Assembly (NCBI GenBank): GCA_021464245.1
Contig: JADCRB010000018.1
Location: 1,655,261-1,719,260, forward strand
Reading direction: 5' to 3'
Origin: Carallia brachiata
Lineage: Eukaryota > Streptophyta > Magnoliopsida > Malpighiales > Rhizophoraceae
Length of the DNA stretch: 64,000 nucleotides
Shown here: positions 49,397-59,800 of the stretch, piece by piece
How the letters are laid out: every line of letters starts with the position of its first letter
How positions within the stretch are numbered: the stretch's first letter is position 1
Notes under the pieces: model-generated
What the model saw: the letters and a program-made list of their open reading frames with translations, nothing else
Databases searched by the model: none
Told to the model about the DNA's origin: nothing
Made by a program: the position numbers and the translations under genes

Positions 49397-50791
49397 AAGA
49401 ATAGAGCTGACAATGTACATAACAAAACCATCATGAAACGTCTAGTTTCAATCATCTCATCTGGAAATGACACTAACCCTTATCAACCTGTAAATACTTT
49501 GATTCAATAATTTGATGGGTTACGTTGCTCTCCCAAGCCCTGCCAGTCTTTTTGGTCACTGGCTTGGCCTTTAACTATATACAAAGTCCTGTAATCCACC
49601 AGTCCCTGGTGGTAAAATTGCTGTGTATGGCTCATTGGTTGTTTGTCCTGGGCTCTCTTTAAGCCACTTTGATGGCAATGGTCTCCTAGAGTAGTGAGAA
49701 GTCAGAGAGAAAAAGTCCTGGATCTCGATTGATGGTTTTCGTGGTCTACTTGTTCAATAGCCTGTGCTTATTTCCGGCCAAGTTCTCCTGAGAAAACGAT
49801 ATTTATTTGCGATAGAATTTCATCTTATGGTTTACATGTTGCCTATGTCAAAATGCTTTGAGTCAAGGGACAATGAAGGAAGGAAGCAGGTTTTACAAAA
49901 ACAGGCGTAGTCAAAAGAAGACGGACTGGTGCCATTTTGTGCCGTAGTGGTCACGGTTTGTGTCTTAAAGTGACAATTGCATTTTTTATTGAATGTTTGA
50001 AACCACGATTAAAAAGGGCTCAAAGAATAACCAGCCAGCCAAGAAAAACCCACTTGGGTACACCCACAAAACTCTGCGCAATACCCGTAGGCCTATTTTG
50101 GCTAATTATGATTATCAATCATCATATTCATGACCTTCCTCTTGTTGCCTTGATGGCAATGCATCCATATTCTTGTCGTGGGCATGGTTCCGAGGAATGG
50201 CAGTAGCAATGACATCGAAACCCAAATCATTCGTTTGTTTCGAATTCTTTTTAAAGTGTTCGGTGTGATTAAGTATACGTCTCCTTCTGTATGGTTGTTG
50301 AAGTATTTTGATGACTTCTCCTGACTAGAAATATACTTCTACGGTAGTTTAGTATGGATGCCGCACTGCAACTCAAAGTCATGTACATACGCATGGTTCT
50401 TATGTTATTTTATATTTTATTCGCTCTATTGGGTTTCAGTCTAGGTGAGCGTATAGTCCTTCACCTTCATAGTATTATTTTCATGAATTTTATTAGATAA
50501 TTTAACTTTAAATTATAATAACATAATCATTTAATTTATTAAATAACATCAAATTATAATACTTTGTTATTACTTAAATAATATTATTTAATATTTTTGG
50601 TTTCACGAATGTACTCTACGCGTGTGTGTGAGGGAAGGGAATCAGGGGTGTGGTGAGGGTGAGGGTGCGTGTGTGTGAATTTCAGTGTCTAGCGGCTACG
50701 TGCATCATTGACTTCGTCGATGTTTTTTTCATTTCCTTATTGGTGATTTGTAGGCGCGTGGCTTTTGGTCTGTTATCCCCGTGCCGAGCTG

Positions 50792-50850
50792 CGAGAGAGA
50801 GAGAGAGAGGGAGTGTAACAGAATAGAGAGAGAGAGAGAGAGAGAGAGAG
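50792..50850. repeat. Paired (GA)n microsatellites
   Basis: Two GA runs, about 18 and 28 bases long, are separated by GGGAGTGTAACAGAATA. A TC/CT-rich stretch follows at 50985-51060. It looks like a gene leader but no coding exon follows. Confidence 0.9.
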
Positions 50851-51104
50851 AATTGGAGATTTGGGGGTGCAACGCAGTCGCAGTCACTGACACTTTAACA
50901 GGGTGTGTAAACGATACCATTAGTACCCACCACTTCCTCTCTGTCATTTACAACAGATCACGGTGCGTCTGTCCTGCTTTACTCCCTCTCACCCCATTTC
51001 TCTCTTTTTCTTCTTTCTTTTTCCCTTTCTGCCCTCTCCTCCTACGTCTATCTATCATTGTTTTTTTCTTTTTTTATCTTTTACTATTATAATATGCTCG
51101 ATTA

Positions 51105-51510
51105 TCAAATTAAAAATATCAAAAGATTAAAATTCAATTAGTTGAATCAATCAAACCAATATTTAGACCGATATTTAATGATATATATATATATATATAT
51201 ATAAATATAAAAGTAATTAAAAAAATAATATTTATAGATAATAATTAAATATTAATTTTTTTAATTTTAAGACTACATTATATTTTTAATTAAATTTAGA
51301 ACTTAAATTATAATTTAAATAATATTTAAAATTAAATTATAATTTATAAATTTTTAATTTAGTTTGAATCAATCTGACCAGTCTAATTTTCACTGATTTT
51401 AGTCAGTCTCAGTTCTTCTTTAAAATTAGTATGAATTGGACTAGACCATTGGTAGATTATTGATTGAACCGGTTCAACTGATTGATACAGTTTGATTTTT
51501 TCTACACTAC
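51105..51510. repeat. Degenerate fold-back element with internal AT run
   Basis: The left end (GTTGAATCAATCAAACCAAT) and the right end (GATTGAACCGGTTCAACTGA) are partly reverse-complementary. An AT microsatellite lies at 51180-51204. Similar in style to 31480-32020. Confidence 0.4.
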
Positions 51511-51952
51511 TTAGTACCCCTTTGTTCCTCCTTATTTCTTATTGGAGAGGTAGAGGCTTGAAATTTTTTAATTTCAAAACTACTGCTGTTATGCTACTTA
51601 GTTTAAGTAGCAACGAGTAAGTACTGTGCAAACCAATAACTATCATCCCTATTAATATCATGGTGCACGAAATTTTTAATTTAAGACTGTATAATTCGTT
51701 AATAATTTTATATTATATAATTAAGTACAATGTATTGAAATAAAAAATTAATAAAATAAATTGTATATTATAAAAATATAAATAAATTATAGTTAAAAAA
51801 AGACTAAAAATATTGATCATCCAAGAAAAGAGGATAATAGAATACATTCCAATTTTTCGGTGATGCCACCCTCTCGTCAACTTATGACACAGTTGTTAGC
51901 AATTGGACAAGGAGGCCTTTCCCCGGATGAATCTAAAAAGAACGTAGCTCGT

Positions 51953-51972
51953 ACACGTGTCCAAACACGTGA
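51953..51972. promoter_or_regulatory. Two closely spaced G-box (CACGTG) words
   Basis: ACACGTGT at 51953-51960 and ACACGTGA at 51965-51972 are 12 bases apart, about 800 bases before the C2H2 start. They sit in a GC-richer patch (51860-52045). CACGTG is the core bound by bHLH and bZIP factors, including ABA-response factors. Whether they act on the C2H2 gene is inference. Confidence 0.3.
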
Positions 51973-52029
51973 CTACCCCCTCTACAAAGTGCCCGCAGGC
52001 TGCGAGTCGGAGTCCATACTCACTAATAT

Positions 52030-52215
52030 CACCAAGAAATTTGGTAAGTGGAAAATTTGGTAGTTTTACACTTTCACTTAATTAGTTTCATGAGAATTAC
52101 GAAGTGATATAAGTTAATTAAATTTATAAATTAAAAATAAGAAATCTAATTATTACTTTTAAATGAGATTGTGTAATTTTTTTTGAAAAAAAATGAGACT
52201 GCGTAATTATTTATA
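52030..52215. repeat. AT-rich MITE family member carrying a micro-insertion
   Basis: Matches the dispersed family (TTACTTTTAAATGAGATTGT; ACGAAGTGATATAAGTTA). Within it, AAATGAGATTGTGTAATT (52161-52178) is repeated at 52191-52208 with two changes, flanking a 12-base insert TTTTTTGAAAAA. Confidence 0.5.
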
Positions 52216-52668
52216 TAAAGTTAGTTAGTATTACACATTTGACAAACTAAAACTAATTATAAGTGAGCATGAATTCATACATACGCTGAAGCGAAGTGTT
52301 TCTTTCTCTCTCTCTTTTTTTTTCCTCTTTTAATTTGGACCTGTCCTATTTTTGTTTCACACATTTGAAACAAACAAAGGCTAGCTAACAGCAACAACAT
52401 GGATGTATGCAGATTTAATTTGCTTTAATTAATTTTTCTCATTCGAATTGGAACATAACATATTCCTAATCTCTGCAACGAACCCAACAAAAATCAAATT
52501 TAACTTTCAACTTTTTAAAAGGGTTTTGTTGATGATCCCTTTGTATAGCTAGCAGGAAAATGGTAACAGGAATGAGCCCAACAACAAAAGAAGAAGGGAA
52601 GGGTATTTCCGTCCATGCAATTTTCGACCAATCACATTCTCTCATTCCTTCTCTCTCTATAGGCTCCT

Positions 52669-52760
52669 CTCTCTCTCTCTCTCTCTCTCTCTCACCTCAT
52701 GCACAAACAAACAAAACCTTAAACCCCATATAAACCCCTGATCAGTGATCACTCTTCTCT
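52669..52760 (+). promoter_or_regulatory. Core promoter of the C2H2 gene
   Basis: A CT run at about 52669-52693 precedes a clear TATA box, TATAAA at 52729-52734. The TATA box is 88 bases before the ATG, so transcription would begin near 52760 and leave a leader of about 60 bases. CT-rich initiator regions next to TATA are typical of plant promoters. Confidence 0.6.
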
Positions 52761-52821
52761 GACTCAGCCCCCAAAAATCTCTCTGCAAAACTTTGCAAAG
52801 TGCAAATTGAAGCTCTCAAAA

Positions 52822-53553
52822 ATGGCAGATCCATCCATGTACAACTTTCTAAACCACTACCAGCAACAGCAACAGCAACAGCAACCCATTATTCCCTCTT
52901 TCTCCTCAACGAAACCCACAAAAAATTATAAGAACAACCCAACAAATAACGCGACGCCCTCATCTTCCTCCTCCTCCCCAGCAGCGGCTGCTTCTCACCA
53001 TCATCATCATCGCCTCTTTGAGTGCCTTTACTGTCCCCGCAAGTTCTACACCTCCCAGGCTCTCGGCGGCCACCAGAACGCCCACAAGCGGGAGCGAGCC
53101 GCCGCACGCAGGAACCTCTCCGTGCCAACTACTGTCGAAACCATGGACATGCACATGGCTGCTGCTGCTGCTGCTGCTCGGTTCTCAGTCGACCACCCTG
53201 AAGGTGTCCCAGGCGCAGCCGGAGGAGACCCTTTTTTCGTGGACACTACTACCGCAACTGGTGGTGGTGGTGGTTCTGCTACTGCTGGTGGTGCTCCATT
53301 TCTCGACGGCCGCTACTGGCCGCTTGACCACCCCAATATCCAGACCCATGATCACCAGGTTGTTGCACCTCCTGCTCTTCTTCATCATTATCAGTATCAC
53401 CCCATTTCCTTTCCCAATCATGGCATTGGTGGCTTTTATGCCGGCAGCGGTGGCCCTTTTTCTACTCCTGAAAATGATCCTTTCTTGCCCACTTCTACTG
53501 AAGACCCTGATGGTCATGACCCTGCAAACCTTGACCTCTCTCTCCGCCTATAG
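52822..53553 (+). CDS. Single C2H2 zinc-finger protein with EAR repression motif
   Basis: A plant nuclear repressor of the ZFP1/ZFP4/ZFP7-like group, encoded by one exon of 243 residues. The single finger is at about residues 66-88 ([18 protein letters not shown], then HQNAH), with C68, C71, H84 and H88 and the plant-specific QALGGH core that contacts DNA. The C-terminus is LDLSLRL, an LxLxL EAR motif that recruits TOPLESS-type co-repressors. The rest is low-complexity: a glutamine run near the N-terminus, Ser and His runs before the finger, and Ala and Gly runs after it. I chose the ATG at 52822 ([10 protein letters not shown]); the open frame extends a few codons further upstream but only from a TTG. 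No intron is needed, which is normal for this family. Confidence 0.93.
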   Translation: MADPSMYNFLNHYQQQQQQQQPIIPSFSSTKPTKNYKNNPTNNATPSSSSSSPAAAASHHHHHRLFECLYCPRKFYTSQALGGHQNAHKRERAAARRNLSVPTTVETMDMHMAAAAAAARFSVDHPEGVPGAAGGDPFFVDTTTATGGGGGSATAGGAPFLDGRYWPLDHPNIQTHDHQVVAPPALLHHYQYHPISFPNHGIGGFYAGSGGPFSTPENDPFLPTSTEDPDGHDPANLDLSLRL

Positions 53554-56500
53554 TTCTAGCCACTACTTTCAAAAGATGTCTTTTCTATCTCAAAGTCCCT
53601 TTTTTTTATCTGCCCTTTTGGGTATCAGGATGAATCATCAAGTTTAGGTTTATGGGTCGGGTTACGATGAGTTTGATTTGCCAGTGAAATGTCTCCAACT
53701 GAAAATGGAGAGCCTTTTCTTCTCTTTTTTTTTTTTTTTTTTTTTCCTGATTAATTTCCTTTTTCAAAAATGTTCAGTTGGAGAGTAGAGCTGAACTGAT
53801 TAATGGCTGGTTTATATGTTTTTACCTTTAGAGCCGATCAGTGTTGGACTTTTGGTACTTTTCTAATGCTATCTGGTGTAGTACTTTGAGATTATATATG
53901 GTTATTTTGGTTCAACTTTTTTTTACTTATCTGATGTTATTTTTAGTTCTCTTATCTGGGTACTTCATGCCATATACGTACACATATACATACGTACATA
54001 CATAAATGGATGCATGTATTTAAAATGGTAACGTCACATATATAAACATGTTGTGTGGATGTTCATTGGTGTTCTTTCTTGCCATCCTACTTTATTATTA
54101 TGTCAATTTTGTTAGCATCAGCTTGTCTTTGAAGTGCCCCTTCTGGCCACAGACCACAGTACCGGCTTAATGTGATGATGGATTGATTTCGATTCCTAAA
54201 AGAAATCTCGTCTAAGCTTAGCTTTTAATGTATTTTGTTCATGCATAGTAACTATAATAACAACCCGTTGGCTTTCTGACTTATGATCGATCCATCAGGC
54301 AAAGCCCAGGCCAGGATATGATCTGTACTGATCTAATCTTTTTGATACCTTTCTGTTTTAGTTCTTGTTTTGGTTTCATTTCTTTTTCCTTTCTTCTTCT
54401 AAGGTTTTTTTTTTTTTTTTTTTTTTTTTGTCCAATAACCAAGACTGGCTAAGTATTTGTATGGATAATTGAGCAATGCAGTGTTCATCATGGTAATTCA
54501 TATTTCAAGTAATAAAATGAGACACCAGGGGTTTCCTTCACTTATTTATCACCTCTTAAATAGAAGGCTTCACCTTCTTTGATTGGCAGTTCTGATGGAT
54601 TGGGATTGATTGATCCAAGACCATATATATGTAGATGCACAATGGCTGTTTCTATCCACTACTGGGTAACAACACGTAAGAGACTCAGAGAAAGTTTGTT
54701 TGGAAATGTTAAGCCCAGACATCCCATACAGGAAATTTATTTAGGTATGAATTGAATTCCCATTTATCAGAAATTTAATGCCAATATTTTGTAGAAAAAT
54801 TCAAATTTTGCAAGAGCAGCAGAATTATGTCAAAGTACACGGCAGAGAATATTAATACTGGCAAGACTTTGTTAAAAATGTATGCATAATTTTTTGATAT
54901 TCTGTGATGTAGTTTAATTTTAAATAATAATAAAATATTTAAGTAATTTATTTACGCAATAACTTAATTTTAGCGTACGAATATTGATCTTTTTGTTTTT
55001 CATAAGCAGCGAGAAGGGCGAACGTGGGCCCTAATGAAATATAAAGGAGCAACGTGGGTAGAGGGTGGACCATACAAATCAAGGTTTTGCTACGTATATG
55101 CTATCTATGCACGATTAAAATTTGGGTATCGAAATCGAATAAAATCGTATAAAAGTCACTATTCAATCTAGAGACTCTATTTTTATTTTTTATTTTTTTT
55201 ATTTTTAAAAATATATAAAAAAGATGATAAGTTATAGATTTGCTATAAAGAATTTTACGATATCACTTTACAAGATAAACTGAATTTTTTATACGGAAGT
55301 AGCAAGGGAACCCATAAAAAAATAAATTCTATAAACCCAACAAAAATCATGGAAATGTTCGCTACCTCATAAGACCTGCATATGTTAGCACCACCACTTC
55401 AATTTGCAGAAGCTCAAATTCTTTATTTCTCAAGGCGACCCGAAATTAGAAGAAAAGTCGCCACTGACCATAGCGACCCGATAATTTTAAAAAATTATCA
55501 AATTTGTTGGCTAATAATAATAAGTCTTTTAATGGCAAACTAGCGCCAGAATAATGTTTGAAATTATGTCTTGCTTAAAAAGTAATTGAATAAGTAAGTT
55601 TTATTTTCTTGAGCAACTTAAAGTGATTAATAAACTAAATTTATCCTTATTAAGCTTATATCTATCATAATAAAAATTAATTACACTTTTTTAAGTGGTT
55701 TAAAATGATTGGTCAATTAAATTATCCTTAATAAGTTAATATTCATGTTACCTATTTAAATCCATCTCTGAAAACACCCAAACATCATAAATGACGATAA
55801 GCAACTTGAATATACTTCAATACTTTGAAAAACAAAAATTCAAAATACATTTACTTTTTTATTTTAAATTTTTTGTTTAAAAACTCGACTCCATTTTTGG
55901 TTTCTCCCCACTTTTTCACAAACTTTAATCTTACCCCGTCCATATCCAGAAACCAGAATTAAGAAGTCTTAACTAGGTATTTTCTCACAAATCTCTTTCC
56001 ACATAGCTACATGTCATATTATTCCATCGATTTGTTCCACAATCTATTTTTTGAACTTTCAGAAATTAGAAAAGAAAAATAAAAATCCATACTCCAACGG
56101 TTTAACCCTCTTTAGCTGCCTAGTAAGGTGACAATACAGACACTTTCCCTGATCAATCGTACCAAGGCAAGCACAAGTGAAAATAAGGCGTGTTATTAGT
56201 TCTGAAAAAAAAAAAAAACAAAAAACATTATTTTTGTTGCCAAACCACGCTTTTATTTTAACATTATTTGGACATGGAGCAGTAAGAATCTCACTTATCA
56301 AACAAAGAGCAAAAACCAAGAGAAATTGGAAGTGCACAGCAATTGAGTCAAAGTATCACAGCTGCATTAGTACATACTGCTACGTTGATTCAACAAAAAA
56401 AATGATACCTTCAATGAATTTACAGAAAAATGACAGCAAAAAAAATGATACCTTCAATGAATTTACAGAAAAATGACAGCTTTATGACCAGTCACTTGTT

Positions 56501-56813
56501 TAGAGAACTGAACATGTGTAATCAATAAGATCGGATGTAAGATCATACCTAGCAGAAGTCCTTCCAACTCGCAACGTCCTTGAGCTGTCTGTCATCTAAT
56601 AAATAACCCAAATGCCTTTTTTTCTGCTTTTCTTTTGTTCATCAGAAAAAAAATGCTGTTATTTCCTTTGATTCACTGTTTTAGCCAATGCTGAGCCTAT
56701 CTTTGAGTTTTGTCTACCATTTGCAATTTGCACCAAAACCAAAAGCTCCATTTTGCTCCATCTTCTCGAGTTTGAGAGCAGGGGTGAAAGCCAACCTTCA
56801 AATAATAGCGGAA
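53554..56813. other. Intergenic DNA between the C2H2 and phytyl ester synthase genes
   Basis: Contains the 3' untranslated ends of both genes (they converge). It has T-runs at 53720-53745 and 54402-54430, and a 43-bp tandem duplication at 56395-56480. No other gene is recognised. Confidence 0.5.
56395..56480. repeat. 43-bp perfect tandem duplication
   Basis: The unit (eight A, then TGATACCTTCAATGAATTTA and CAGAAAAATGACAGC) occurs at 56395-56437 and 56438-56480 without a difference. Confidence 0.95.
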
Positions 56814-59800
56814 TCATAGCTCAAACGTTGGGATTTCAAATGTCACACCATGCGTAGCTTGATAGGCTAACCGAGCCAGTATGTTCCTATAGGGATCCTC
56901 TTCTCTTTTCTCCTTCAGGAAAGAGAGGCATTTTTCCACCTCAGACTTCACTTGTAGGTATAATTCATGAGCTTTCTCTCTGTCTCTTAGTTCATTCTTC
57001 CTCCCTTCAGAGAACAACAAATAAGTAATACACATAAACATGGTCTCAGCAAATTTGAACTGTAAATTCTGTAAATGGGAATGCTGTTCCCAAGTTGGTT
57101 GGAAAAGATAGCCAGCATTCTGGTTGTAGCTCTTGAACAATACTGACAAGAAATCCACAATTGATTGCGGTGAATTCAACACTGATGAAAAGTGCATGAA
57201 GAGCAAGACTTGGGCTTGTTTGTTGCAAGGAACAATGCATGGTTTATGTGCTCTAGATTGGAGGGTACATATTACAAGCAAAAGGGACTACATAGGAGAA
57301 TAATGTAGTCCAGAGGATAATGCAGACTAACTTCGTTGTTCCAATTAAGAACTTCATCTGATTTCATGTCATTCTGTGACTTTCTCCACTCACCGGTGGA
57401 ACTGGCTTTTTCCCCATGTCGCTTGGAATAGATGGACTCATTGAAGTTGACTGTTAGAGTTTGGGCATCAGCAACCATGTGGATGTAACCAAATGGCTTC
57501 TCAGTGACAAATACCCAATATAAGTTTGTTGGCTCAGAATGTCAGATCCATTTTACGATTATTGCTTTGACAGAAAATCAATGCCAAATGTTGGTTCAAG
57601 CCATATCTTTGTTCTTTCTTTCTTCACCTAGTGAATTTTCTAAAAGGTTAAAGATTTTAAATCAACTAGACTTAGCTTAGTTAACCACAAAAATAGAACT
57701 CTTAAGTGGAGGTTAATCCAACTCCTCCAAAAAAACGTGGACTTTAATTCATATTTAGGTACGCAATAAATAAATAAAAAGAACAGTTACAGATTGTCCA
57801 ATGACCGCACCTTCTGTTTCAAATGGTCTCCCGAAGTAATAATAAAATCTGCCCGGAAACTTTGGCAGCATTCCAGGTAGGTGCATATCTTGGTTCCCAA
57901 CTTCACCTTCAAATTGAGTCCTGTTATTGCCAGGACAGAACAAAATGTCAGCGAATAACTAAGAAGAAGGAAAACAATAAGGTAAAAAAAAAAAAAAAAG
58001 AGAAAGATCAATCCTAGGCAAAACGTAGATTAATGAAAGTCTGAGTGAAGAGAACAAAAGTCCCACACCTGACATTCTTAGTCTCTTCTCTTACTGTTTT
58101 TATGTAATCCCCAAGGAAAGGTGTCCTCAGTTGGTCATCATAATCAAAAACTACCTGCCAGAAGAGTTTTGCATTTAGCCTTTTATTTGTGAAAAGATTT
58201 CAAATTTAGAAACTTTGAAGACAGTGTGAATCTGGAATGACAGGGACAAGCACTTTTGACCTATGTTGATATGCTGTAACTGAGGTACGAAAAAAATAAT
58301 TTGAGACAATTTATATGAACAAACGCAGGCTAAAACTACTTGATATGCTCGAGACAACAAGCATTCAAACTTCATACATTTTTTAGTTCCCTGATGTTAT
58401 TGCTTTCTTCTTAATTTGGTTTGAATTTTTTCCAAAGCACACACAGAGACACACTGCACCGACTTGAATATTTCAAGTACACTGGCAGAACAAAGCATCG
58501 GCCATTCATGAAAATAATCTGCTAGAGAGGAATAAAAATCATAATCCAGTGCAGCAGAGCTATATAAATCAGTAAATCAATGAAAAACCAGTAAGCAAGC
58601 ATTGAGGTCATCAGGGCATACTTCAAAATAATCATCTTCTCCAACAACACCAAATGGCACGATTTTGGCCCCAAACCTAGCCGCCATACGGACAAACTCA
58701 GACTGTTCAGGCCAGAATAATTGGTATTGCTCACCCTGAAAAGGTATGGAACGTTTCTGATTAAGAAAAAAAGAAAAAAGAGAAAAAAAAAAGAGAGGGA
58801 ACATTTTGATGTTAAAAGTACATATTTTTTTTTACCACATAGAACACACACCAAGTCGCAGCTCTCCAAACCCCCCCACCCCCCCAACCCAAACCACCAA
58901 GAAAAAAACATTGTCAAACAAACCAAAAGTCCAAAAGGAGCATGGGCATCCCAGCGCCCAAGAATCTCATGATGTGGGGCAAGAGCCTATTCTACAAAAT
59001 AATTCACATTTCTTTTAGTGTAGATAGTCCTGATAGCATGGAAAGTAAATGATGTAGCAGCGCAAAACAGAACATGAATTGTCATGAATGAACTCGAAGA
59101 TTGTGTAATTTGGATTTACTTCACCCTTTTCCCCTTGGCCACTATGAACAACCCAGATTAATGCAAGGAAAGAGCCAACAAATGTATCTCTGGGTTGGGC
59201 AGAATTAATAAAATATCTCTGGAGTAGTTTTTTTCACAGAACACTGTCATGATAAGAAAGAAGGGGATAACATACTTGGAGAAGCATAACATGACCAAGA
59301 TTTTTTTCTTAATAACTAAATAGGAGCTGTATGTTTGGGTACATTATAATTGGAGGGAACAATTCAATAACCGAAATTTCCTTCAACCATTACAGGAAGT
59401 TTTTAAAAGTCATACTTTACAATCTTGAGATCCAATAATGAACAGATGGAAAAGGAAAAACAAGAAAAGCTATTAATTACCAAGGGAGAATTCGTGGAAC
59501 TTATAACATGTACTAATATTTGGCATTAATTACTCCCAAAATTCTTCCCCTCATGCATGGATGGGAAAAGGCCGATTTATTACCTTCATTACCTCTTCAA
59601 TTTTTTATTTAATATTGGAGCTATGCAGGAGTCATTACTTCATTATTCTTTGAAACAAATTTCCTAAAAAGGGGGCAGCGGACAGATATGCCATTCTATT
59701 GTAAACAAGCAACCACTATACTCGAGATTCATATTTAGAAATATGAAAATAACTTTCCAATAAGTGCAGAGTGTTCATTTAGGCAAAAGCTTATCATAAA

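Larger units (their letters stand above)
49397..51850. other. Intergenic DNA between the ATOS-like and C2H2 genes
   Basis: The first ~450 bases are probably 3' untranslated sequence of the ATOS-like gene. After that there are two GA runs, an AT-rich fold-back near 51105-51510 and no recognisable gene. Confidence 0.45.

Noticed and set aside
50781..51092. Frame starting in the GA repeats, considered as a gene leader with a coding start
   Set aside because: The product is only repeats and low-complexity residues, and no exon follows.
53018..53647. 209-codon frame overlapping the C2H2 gene
   Set aside because: It is the same strand in another frame, made of Leu/Val runs produced by the gene's trinucleotide repeats. 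The zinc finger and EAR motif are in the other frame.
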